Assembly (NCBI RefSeq): GCF_049056525.1
Contig: NZ_JBHUPT010000004.1
Coordinates: 1-64,000 of the forward strand
From: Leisingera coralii
GTDB taxonomy: Bacteria > Pseudomonadota > Alphaproteobacteria > Rhodobacterales > Rhodobacteraceae
Direction: 5' to 3'
Length of the DNA stretch: 64,000 bases
Notes under the pieces: model-generated
Told to the model about the DNA's origin: nothing
Databases searched by the model: none
The model's input: only the letters and a program-made list of their open reading frames with translations
Program-made: the position numbers and the translations under genes
Shown here: positions 52,821-60,497 of the stretch, in pieces
How the letters are laid out: each line of letters begins with the position of its first letter
How positions within the stretch are numbered: position 1 is the stretch's first letter

Positions 52821-54594
52821 GGCAGCGTACCTTGTGGCCGTGTTCCAGGTGGAGCATGTTCACTAGCGGCGGCGCTTCGGAGCCATTGAAGCGGAACTCC
52901 TCGGGCCAGCATTCCGGTGCGCCGGCTCCCTGGGCCACCAGTTTCAGGTTGATGGGCCGGTCGATATCGGGCTCGGGCTGGGCAGCGATCAGCGCCTTGG
53001 TGTAAGGGTGCTGGGGATTGTAAAACAGGGTTTCCGGCGGTGCCTGTTCGACAATCAGCCCGCGCCGCATCACCGCCACTTCATCGGCAATCCGGGCGAC
53101 CACAGCCAGATCGTGGCTGATGAAGAGGTAGGACAATTTTTTCTGGTCGCGGATCTCTTCCAGCAGCCGCAGGATCTGCTCCTGCACCGAGACATCCAGC
53201 GCCGAGGTCGGCTCGTCGCAGACGATCAGCGCCGGGTCCAGCATCAGCGCCCGGGCGATCGACAGGCGCTGGCGCTGGCCGCCGGAGAACGCGTGCGGAT
53301 AGCGTTTCAGCATGTCCGGCGACAGTCCGACCAGGCGCAGCATCTCCGCCGCCTTGTCGCGGCGGTCGGCGCGGCTGCCGATGCGGTGGATGTCCAGCGG
53401 TTCCACCAGAGTGTCCTGGATGCGCATCCGCGGCGACAGCGAGGAATAGGGGTCCTGGAACACCATCTGCGCCTGGCGCTGAAAGGCGGTGCGCGCGGCG
53501 CGGTCCATGTCGTGGACGGTAACCGGAGGTTCTCCCGGAGCCGGGCGGAACAGAACTTCGCCGCCGGGATCGGGCAGTTCCGCTCCCAGCGCGATCCGCG
53601 CCGCGGTGGTTTTGCCGGAGCCGCTTTCGCCGACGATCGCCAGTGTCTCTCCGCGGGACACCCGCAGGTCGATCTCGCGGCAGGCGTGGATCAGGGTGGG
53701 CGCCTGCCAGCCCTTGCTGGCCCTGAGCGTGTAGGTCTTGGAGACCGACGTCATCTCCATGATCAGGTCATCGCGCGAGGGCGGGATGGCGACCACCGCC
53801 TCATCCGGAATGCCGGGTGCGGCCTTGAACAGCGCCTGGGTATAGGGATGAGCAGGCGCGCGCAGCATCGGCTCCGCCCCGCCGGATTCCATCACCCGCC
53901 CCTTGTGCATCACCACCACCTGCTCGGCCATGTTGGCGACCACGCCCAGGTCATGTGTGACCAGGATCATCGCCATGCCGGTTTCGCGCTGCAGATCCTT
54001 CATCAGCCCCAGCACCTGCGCCTGGGTCGTCACATCCAGCGCCGTGGTCGGTTCGTCGGCGATCAGCAGTTGTGGCTTGGCTACCATCGCCATGGCGATC
54101 ATCGCCCGCTGGCGCATGCCCCCGGACAGTTCAAACGGATAGGAGCGGTAGGTCCGGTCGGGTTCCGGGAAGCCAACCCGCTCAAAGCACTCCAGCACAA
54201 TTTCGCGGGCTTCGCGCTCGCTTTTGCGGCCATGCAGCCACAGCACCTCGGACACCTGGTTGCCGATCCGGTGCAAAGGGGACAAGGAGCGCATCGGCTC
54301 CTGAAAGATCATCGACACGGTGTTGCCGCGCACATCGCGCATCCGGCGTTCCTCCAGCGTGGCCAGATCCATCTGGCCTTTGCCGGTGTCCAGCAGGATG
54401 CGCCCGGAGCGCAGTTGCGCCACCTTCGGCAGGATGCGCAGAACCGCGCGGCAGGAGATCGTCTTGCCCGACCCGCTTTCCCCGACCAGCGCCAGTGTCT
54501 CACCCGGCCGGACGGCAAAGCTCACGTCCTGAACGACGGAGTCGTCCTTGTTAAATCCGATGCTGAGGTTTTCGACGGACAGCAGCGGGCGCAT
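52813..54594 (-). CDS. Fused peptide ABC ATPase (YejF-like)
   Basis: 593 aa with two complete ABC ATPase domains in tandem, the YejF/DppDF-fusion type. Domain 1: GESGSGKTISC, LSGGMRQRAMIAMA, LIADEPTTALD. Domain 2: GESGSGKTTAAR, FSGGQRQRLSIARAL, IVCDEPTSALD. First gene of the operon ATPase-SBP-permease-permease-CoA-transferase-like; in Yej operons of enterobacteria the ATPase is last. Confidence 0.9.
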   Translation of the reverse strand: MRPLLSVENLSIGFNKDDSVVQDVSFAVRPGETLALVGESGSGKTISCRAVLRILPKVAQLRSGRILLDTGKGQMDLATLEERRMRDVRGNTVSMIFQEPMRSLSPLHRIGNQVSEVLWLHGRKSEREAREIVLECFERVGFPEPDRTYRSYPFELSGGMRQRAMIAMAMVAKPQLLIADEPTTALDVTTQAQVLGLMKDLQRETGMAMILVTHDLGVVANMAEQVVVMHKGRVMESGGAEPMLRAPAHPYTQALFKAAPGIPDEAVVAIPPSRDDLIMEMTSVSKTYTLRASKGWQAPTLIHACREIDLRVSRGETLAIVGESGSGKTTAARIALGAELPDPGGEVLFRPAPGEPPVTVHDMDRAARTAFQRQAQMVFQDPYSSLSPRMRIQDTLVEPLDIHRIGSRADRRDKAAEMLRLVGLSPDMLKRYPHAFSGGQRQRLSIARALMLDPALIVCDEPTSALDVSVQEQILRLLEEIRDQKKLSYLFISHDLAVVARIADEVAVMRRGLIVEQAPPETLFYNPQHPYTKALIAAQPEPDIDRPINLKLVAQGAGAPECWPEEFRFNGSEAPPLVNMLHLEHGHKVRCHV

Positions 54595-55011
54595 TCAGAT
54601 GTGTCCGCCCGGCTGGTTCAAGGCGTGCATGAGTTCGTGTTTTCCCCTGTTTTTTTGCCTCACCTTCGCGCGCCGGGGGCGGTTTAGTCAAACCCCATTT
54701 GGCCAGAGGCCCGCGGTGAAAGGGAAATTTTGCCGGTATTTGCTGCGCGCAGTCTGATGCCGATTGGGGCTGCCACGCTGTATCCGTGCCGGATTCGTGA
54801 CGGTTCCGCCCGCCGGAGGCGCGGCGATCACATCTGGTCACATACGCGTGCCAGGCCACTCCAGTGCGGCACAGCCCTACAGTTCAGGGCCTGTGGCCAC
54901 AGGGGCACTTGATTACCGCCGCTGTTACCGGTCTGCGGAATTGCCATGTTGGCGCTGGCTGGGCACCCGGCATAAGATGCCCGCAAACGCGAATGATCCG
55001 AAGGGCCGCAC
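54595..55011. other. Divergent intergenic region
   Basis: 417 nt between the transporter operon and tetR, presumably with promoters for both. The only notable element is a perfect 14-bp palindrome CCTGTGGCCACAGG at 54890-54903, a possible TetR operator 108 nt before the start. No convincing ORF. Confidence 0.4.
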
Positions 55012-55677
55012 ATGACGCAGAAACCTGTTCTTCACCGCGACGATCCGGAGGCCGAGCCGCTGGTCGGCAATATCAAGGTCACCCGCAATGACTGGCTGAA
55101 TGTGGCGATGGACGTGCTGATCTCTGACGGGGTGGAGCAGGTGAAGGTGCTGGCGCTGGCGGAAAGGATGCAGGTCTCGCGCTCGTCCTTCTACTGGTAC
55201 TTCAAGTCGCGCCAGGATCTGCTGGACGCGCTGCTCAAGACCTGGGAGCAGACCAACACCGCCGGCATGGTCCGCCAGGCAGAGGCGCCTGCCAAGACCA
55301 TTACCGGGGCGGTGCTGAACGTGTTCCACTGCATCACCAACCCCAATCTGTTCAACACTGCGCTGGATTTTGCGGTGCGTGACTGGTCGCGCCGCTCCGG
55401 CAAGGTGCGCAGCCTGCTGGACCGCTCGGACCGCCGCCGCGTCGAAGCCTTGACCGGCATGTTCGAACGCTACGGCTACCCGGAGCGCGAGGCGGTGACC
55501 CGCGCCAAGGTGCTTTATTACATGCAGCTCGGCTATGACATGGCCGACCCGAACGAAAGCCACGCCCACCGGCTGGAGGTGACGCCGGAATACCTCAAGG
55601 TGTTCACCGGGCGCGAGCCGCTGCCGGAGGAAATGGAGGCCTTTACCGAATTCACCCGGCAGCACTGGGACGTGTAA
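55012..55677 (+). CDS. TetR-family regulator
   Basis: 221 aa with a TetR DNA-binding domain displaced to about residues 25-75 (LALAERMQVSRSSFYWYFKSRQDLLDAL) and a helical ligand domain. It is divergent from the peptide transporter operon and convergent with the indolepyruvate oxidoreductase gene, so the transporter is the likelier target. Followed by an 8-bp GC hairpin (55681-55700). Confidence 0.85.
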   Translation: MTQKPVLHRDDPEAEPLVGNIKVTRNDWLNVAMDVLISDGVEQVKVLALAERMQVSRSSFYWYFKSRQDLLDALLKTWEQTNTAGMVRQAEAPAKTITGAVLNVFHCITNPNLFNTALDFAVRDWSRRSGKVRSLLDRSDRRRVEALTGMFERYGYPEREAVTRAKVLYYMQLGYDMADPNESHAHRLEVTPEYLKVFTGREPLPEEMEAFTEFTRQHWDV

Positions 55678-55680
55678 CGC

Positions 55681-55700
55681 GCCGGCCCGGACGGGCCGGC
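55681..55700. terminator. GC hairpin between convergent tetR and ior genes
   Basis: GCCGGCCC-ggac-GGGCCGGC, an 8-bp perfect stem with 4-nt loop, sits 3 nt after the tetR stop and 8 nt from the end of the convergent gene. No T-run, so possibly a bidirectional terminator or mRNA end stabiliser. Confidence 0.45.
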
Positions 55701-55708
55701 GGCAGGAT

Positions 55709-58700
55709 TTACAGGTTGCTGAGCGCTTCCTCGGCTTCTGCACGGACGTCCTTGGCAGCTTGCAGGCGGACCGGGCCATAGCCGCGGATTTCCATCGGTG
55801 CTTTCAGCAGTTTCAGGCTGGCTTCCCGCTTGTCCGCGGCATAGCGGCTGGCGACAGTTTCCAGCACGCCCTCATACCACGCCAGCAGACCACGGTGCAG
55901 CCGGGCTTCCTCGTGATAGCCGAAGATGTTGAAGGCCGAGCCGCGCAGCGCCTTGCCCTTCGCCAAGAGGTTCATCGCCGGTCGCAGCCAGGCGCCAAAG
56001 GCCCTTTTGGCTGGGCGCCCGCGCGCATCCCGCTTCCAGTTCAGCAGCGGCGGGGCGAGATGGTATTGGACGGAGAAACCGCCCTCGAACTCCTCCTCCA
56101 GCTGATGCCGGAACCTGTCGCTGGTCAGCAGCCGGGCGACCTCATACTCGTCCTTATAGGCCATCAGTTTGAACAGTGACCGGGCTGCTGCGGCCGTCAG
56201 CTCTTGCTGGACGTCGCGGGGCAGGGCCTCGCGGAACCGGTTCAGGGCTGCGGTATAGCGGCTGGCATAGGCCATGTTCTGATAGCCGGTGAGGAATGTG
56301 GCACGGCGCTCGATCAGCTCGTCCAGAGTCTCCTCCTTCTCCGGTGTCTCCTCGTAGTGGCTGGCAACCAGGCCCGGTTCCGCTGCCATGGCGCGCCCGA
56401 TGGCAAAGGCGAGGCGGTTCTTGTCGATCGCAACGCCGTTCAGCTCGATTGCCTGGTCCAGCGCCCCTGCGCTGACCGGCACCAGTCCCTTTTGCCAGGC
56501 AAAGCCCAGCATCATGACGTTGGCCAGCACCGCATCGCCCAGCATCTTTTCCGCTGCCTCATTTGCGTTAAAGCCGGAGAGGTTCTGCGGGCCGACGGCC
56601 TCGGCGATGGTCTGTTCGCGCACGCCTGCCATCAAGTCGGCATCGCGGCGTAGCACCAGGTCGCCGGTGGGCATCTCCGCCCGGTTCAGCACCACCTTGG
56701 TGCCGGCACGGTAATGAACCGAGGCCTTGGGCGCCGAGCTCACCACCACGTCGCAGCCGATAACGGCATCCGCGCCGCCCTGATCGATCCGCACCTGGTT
56801 CAAAGCGTCCGGAGTGGCGGACAGCCGGATATAGCTTAGAACCGTGCCGAATTTCTGGGCAAAGCCTGTGAAGTCCAGCACGCTTGCGCCCTTGCCTTCC
56901 AGATGCGCCGCCATGGTGATCAGTGCGCCCACGGTGACAACGCCGGTGCCGCCCACGCCGGTGACCAGCAGGTCAAAGGGCTCCTTGAGCGACGGAAGTT
57001 CGGGAGCGGGCAGCTTGGCAGTCAGCGCGGCGGCGTCCAGCCCGGCGGTTTTCTTCTTGCGCCGGGTGGCGCCCTCGACTGTGACGAAGCTGGGGCAGAA
57101 GCCGTTCAGGCAGGAAAAATCTTTGTTGCAGGTGGACAGGTTGATCTTGCGCTTGCGGCCAAAGGGCGTCTCCTTCGGCTCCACGCTCAGGCAGTTGGAT
57201 TCCACCGAGCAATCGCCGCAGCCCTCACAGACCAGATCGTTGATGAAGGCAAAGCGTTTCGGGTCCTCCATCTTGCCGCGCTTGCGGCGGCGGCGCTTCT
57301 CTGTGGCGCAGGTCTGTTCGTAGATCAGCACGGTGACGCCGGGGATCTCGCGCAGTTCCCGCTGCACCGTGTCCAGGGTGCTGCGGTCATGGAATGTGGT
57401 GCCCGCCGGGAAATCGCTACGGCTGAACTTGCCGATATCGTCCGAGACCAGGGCAATCCGCTCCACCCCTTCGGCACGGCAGGTCTGGGCTATGCCATGC
57501 ACCGAGATAGGCCCGTCCACCGGCTGCCCGCCGGTCATCGCCACGGCGTCGTTATAGAGGATCTTGTAGGTGATATTGGTGCCGGCCGCGACTGCCTGGC
57601 GGATCGCCAGTGAGCCTGAGTGGTACCACGTGCCTTCGCCAAGGTTCTGGAACACATGCTTGTTGCCGTTGAACTGCGAGGCCACGGTCCAGGGCACGCC
57701 TTCGCCGCCCATCTGGGCATAGCCCGCGGTCTCCCGGTCCATCCAGCTCGCCATCACGTGGCAGCCGATGCCGGAGAACGCCTTGGAACCCTCGGGCAGT
57801 TTTGTGGAGGTGTTGTGCGGGCAGCCGGAGCAGAAATAGGGCGTCCGGGTGGCGCCAGGCACGTTCAGCACCTTCGGCGGCTCCGCAGTCAGTGCGGCCG
57901 CCTTGGCGGGCAGGTTCTCTTCGGGGAAGAACTTGTCCAGCCGCGCCGCCACGATCGGCGCCAGCAGAAGCGGGCTCAGCTCCCCGGTCCAGGGGATCAG
58001 CGGGTTGCCCTCGCTGTCGTATTTGCCGACCATCTTCTCCGGCTTGTTGCCGGGCCAGTCATAGAAGTTTTCCTTGAACTGGCTCTCGATGATGCCGCGC
58101 TTTTCTTCGACGACCAGGACTTCCTGCTTGCCCTTCACGAACTTCAGCGCGTCGGTGCGGTCCAGCGGCCAGACCATGCCAACCTTGTAGATGTCGATGC
58201 CCAACCGGCGGCAGGCGGCCTCATCCAGCCCCAGCAGGCGCAGCGCCTCCATCAGGTCCAGGTGGCCCTTGCCGGTGGAGACAAAGCCGAACCGCGCCTC
58301 TTTGATGTCATAGATCCGCTTGTCGATCGGGTTCGCCTCAGCAAAGGCGCGCACCGCGGCGAGTTTGGCGTGGATGCGGGTTTCGATCTCAGGCGAGGGC
58401 AGGTCGGCGCGGCGGATATGCAGCCCGCCGGGGTAGTTCGGCAGCTCGGGGTATTCGAACTCGCGGTCCGGCTGCAACTCGACCGAGCGCGCGCTTTCCA
58501 CGGTTTCCGACACCGCCTTGAAGCCGACCCAGGTGCCGGAGTAGCGAGACAGGGCAAAACCGTATTCGCCGAAGGTCAGATACTCGGAGACATCCGCCGG
58601 GTTCAGCACCGGCATGAACCAGGACATGAAGGCCACATCCGACTGGTGCGGCATCGAGGAGCTGACACAGCCGTGGTCGTCGCCCGCCACAACCAGCACG

Positions 58701-59131
58701 CCGCCCTTGGGCGACGAGCCGTAAGCATTGCCGTGCTTCAGCGCGTCGCCGGAACGGTCGACGCCCGGCCCCTTGCCGTACCACATGGAAAACACGCCCT
58801 CGACCTCGCAATGCGGATCGAGCACCGCCTGCTGCGCGCCCAGAACAGCGGTGGCGCCCAGGTCCTCGTTCACCGCAGGCATGAATTTGATCCGGTTCTC
58901 CTGCATCCGCGCCTTGGCGCGCCAGAACTCCAGGTCCACCCCGCCCAGCGGCGAGCCGCGGTAGCCCGATACAAAGCCCGCGGTGTTCAGCCCCGCGGCC
59001 CGGTCGCGGCGGGCCTGGTCCAGCATTACCCGGGCCAGTGCCTGGGTGCCGGTCAGAAACACCCGGCCCTTGGTCATGTCATATCGGTCGTCCAGCTTGT
59101 AGCTGCGGAAATCGTGGCTCAGCTTGGTCAT
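55709..59131 (-). CDS. Fused indolepyruvate ferredoxin oxidoreductase
   Basis: 1140-aa fusion of the alpha (IorA) and beta/gamma (IorB) parts of 2-keto acid:ferredoxin oxidoreductases, which oxidatively decarboxylate aryl pyruvates from aromatic amino acids to aryl-acetyl-CoA. N-terminal pyrimidine-binding domain (about 15-400), TPP domain with GIGCHVMASWMDRETAGYAQ (about 455-600), ferredoxin-like cysteines CEGCGDCSVESNC near 640, then the gamma domain starting LLVTGVGGTGVVTVGAL near 720. Divergent from an Lrp-type regulator. Confidence 0.9.
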   Translation of the reverse strand: MTKLSHDFRSYKLDDRYDMTKGRVFLTGTQALARVMLDQARRDRAAGLNTAGFVSGYRGSPLGGVDLEFWRAKARMQENRIKFMPAVNEDLGATAVLGAQQAVLDPHCEVEGVFSMWYGKGPGVDRSGDALKHGNAYGSSPKGGVLVVAGDDHGCVSSSMPHQSDVAFMSWFMPVLNPADVSEYLTFGEYGFALSRYSGTWVGFKAVSETVESARSVELQPDREFEYPELPNYPGGLHIRRADLPSPEIETRIHAKLAAVRAFAEANPIDKRIYDIKEARFGFVSTGKGHLDLMEALRLLGLDEAACRRLGIDIYKVGMVWPLDRTDALKFVKGKQEVLVVEEKRGIIESQFKENFYDWPGNKPEKMVGKYDSEGNPLIPWTGELSPLLLAPIVAARLDKFFPEENLPAKAAALTAEPPKVLNVPGATRTPYFCSGCPHNTSTKLPEGSKAFSGIGCHVMASWMDRETAGYAQMGGEGVPWTVASQFNGNKHVFQNLGEGTWYHSGSLAIRQAVAAGTNITYKILYNDAVAMTGGQPVDGPISVHGIAQTCRAEGVERIALVSDDIGKFSRSDFPAGTTFHDRSTLDTVQRELREIPGVTVLIYEQTCATEKRRRRKRGKMEDPKRFAFINDLVCEGCGDCSVESNCLSVEPKETPFGRKRKINLSTCNKDFSCLNGFCPSFVTVEGATRRKKKTAGLDAAALTAKLPAPELPSLKEPFDLLVTGVGGTGVVTVGALITMAAHLEGKGASVLDFTGFAQKFGTVLSYIRLSATPDALNQVRIDQGGADAVIGCDVVVSSAPKASVHYRAGTKVVLNRAEMPTGDLVLRRDADLMAGVREQTIAEAVGPQNLSGFNANEAAEKMLGDAVLANVMMLGFAWQKGLVPVSAGALDQAIELNGVAIDKNRLAFAIGRAMAAEPGLVASHYEETPEKEETLDELIERRATFLTGYQNMAYASRYTAALNRFREALPRDVQQELTAAAARSLFKLMAYKDEYEVARLLTSDRFRHQLEEEFEGGFSVQYHLAPPLLNWKRDARGRPAKRAFGAWLRPAMNLLAKGKALRGSAFNIFGYHEEARLHRGLLAWYEGVLETVASRYAADKREASLKLLKAPMEIRGYGPVRLQAAKDVRAEAEEALSNL

Positions 59132-59278
59132 CGCAGGGGGAGTCCTTGCACGGAATCTATGGATCGCGGAAAGATAATCCCCTCAGGCTGGAAAGAATTG
59201 CCAGACTTGCTGATTTTGCGCAGATTTATGGATATATTGACCGAAAGCCCGCCTGGGCACGGAGAATTTGACCGCCTT

Positions 59279-59737
59279 ATGAAGCTAGACCGCCGCGACC
59301 GCCGCATTCTGACCCTGCTGCAGGAGGATTCCCGCATCTCCAACGCCGACCTGGCGGAGGCCGTGGGCATGTCACCCTCTGCCTTGTGGCGCCGTGTGCG
59401 GGCGCTGGAGGAGGCAGGGATCATCGAGCACTACGGCGCGGTGGTGAATGCGCCTGCGATGGGGCTGGGGTTCCAGGCCATTGTGCATGTGCACCTGACC
59501 CGCCATGACCCGGACAAGCTGGTGGAGTTCATCCGGGCGGTGGAGACCAGCCCGCTGGTGCAGGAATGCTACGCCACCACCGGCCAGGCCGACTACCATC
59601 TGCGGGTGCTGGCCCCTGATCTGGACGCCTACAACCGGTTCTTGGAGGACTTCCTGTTCCGCCTGCCCGCTGTCGCCAGTGCCCAGACCAATGTGGTGCT
59701 GCGCACGATCAAGCGGGACAAGCCTGTGGTGCCCTGA
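59279..59737 (+). CDS. Lrp/AsnC-family regulator
   Basis: 152 aa: N-terminal HTH (about 5-60; LAEAVGMSPSALWRRVRALEEAG) and C-terminal RAM/AsnC ligand domain. Starting from MKLDRRDRRIL matches the family; an ATG at 59228 is also in frame. Divergent from the indolepyruvate oxidoreductase gene across 147 nt and so probably its amino-acid-responsive regulator, as is common for Lrp proteins next to amino acid catabolic genes. Confidence 0.88.
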   Translation: MKLDRRDRRILTLLQEDSRISNADLAEAVGMSPSALWRRVRALEEAGIIEHYGAVVNAPAMGLGFQAIVHVHLTRHDPDKLVEFIRAVETSPLVQECYATTGQADYHLRVLAPDLDAYNRFLEDFLFRLPAVASAQTNVVLRTIKRDKPVVP

Positions 59738-59740
59738 AAA

Positions 59741-59853
59741 ATGCGCCTTTGGCGCATGCCTCCGGCAGGAGTATTTTCACAAAGAAGAAATAGCACCGTT
59801 CTTGAGCTTCTTCTTTGCAGAAATACTCCGGGGGTCTGGGGGCTGGCCCCCAG
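59741..59853. repeat. Dispersed intergenic repeat, copy B
   Basis: Starts with hairpin ATGCGCC-ttt-GGCGCAT (59741-59757) just after the lrp stop, then GCCTCCGGCAGGAGTATTT (59758-59776, one base different from copy A). GGAGTATTT (59768-59776) pairs perfectly with AAATACTCC (59821-59829), enclosing AAAGAAGAA/TTCTTCTTT (59781-59816), and ends with CTGGGGG-ctgg-CCCCCAG (59836-59853). From memory such sequences recur in Rhodobacteraceae intergenic gaps; they may serve as terminators. Confidence 0.65.
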
Positions 59854-59866
59854 CGGTCCGCCGCAC

Positions 59867-60259
59867 TCACATCGCGGCGTATTTCACCCAGGCCCAGGCC
59901 ATGGCGATATAGGTCAGCTGGTGCAGCGCCTGGTCCGAGCCCATCGCCTGCCAGAACATCGCCTGCTGCGGGTTCAGTTTGCGCCGTTCAGAGAACCGGG
60001 CCTTGCCGAAGTCGATGTGAAAATGCACCACCCACTCCAGCACTCCTAGCACCAGGATGAAGACCACCGGCGCGCCGAACAGCAAGAAGACGATGGCCGA
60101 GCCGATCACATGCACCCCGGCATGCTGGGCACGCCCCATGTGGACATAGGCGCAGCGGCCGGACAGCATCTTCGGCGTTTGCAGAAAAAAGTCGGCAAAC
60201 AGGTGTTTGACCTGCAAAGCGCAGAGCAGCAGCAGAACAGATCCGACATAATCCGGCAA
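59867..60259 (-). CDS. DUF3307 membrane protein
   Basis: 130-aa polytopic membrane protein of about four helices with LQVKHLFADFFLQTPKML and a YVHMGRAQHAGVH block typical of DUF3307. A TTG start at 60259 is chosen as GGAGG lies 9 nt upstream; the longer frame to 60346 adds an Arg-rich stretch that looks non-coding. Function unknown. Divergent from the ABC-exporter-like gene. Confidence 0.7.
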   Translation of the reverse strand: MPDYVGSVLLLLCALQVKHLFADFFLQTPKMLSGRCAYVHMGRAQHAGVHVIGSAIVFLLFGAPVVFILVLGVLEWVVHFHIDFGKARFSERRKLNPQQAMFWQAMGSDQALHQLTYIAMAWAWVKYAAM

Positions 60260-60497
60260 ACCGAATGACCTCCAGCATGTGTACCTCGCTGGAACCTTAC
60301 GGATTTTTCGCCGCCTGGCAAATGCCGCGCCGGCAAGGTGCCGCAACGGGACGAAGCGGGTTTCTGCCCATTGCCTGTCCCCGGCAAACCGCGCTACCCA
60401 TAAGACAGCCTAATTCCGAAGCCGCCATTGATGGAGCTTTCCCATCGAACGCTCTCTGTTCCGTTTCATCTGGAAATACTCGAAACGCGATCAGCTG

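Noticed and set aside
54890..54903. CCTGTGGCCACAGG palindrome as a firm TetR operator
   Set aside because: A 14-bp GC palindrome 108 nt from the start is suggestive but too common in this composition to list as a separate regulatory feature.
57620..59737. 705-codon plus-strand frame ending in the Lrp gene
   Set aside because: Only the final 152 codons encode a recognisable protein; the rest is antisense to the indolepyruvate oxidoreductase.
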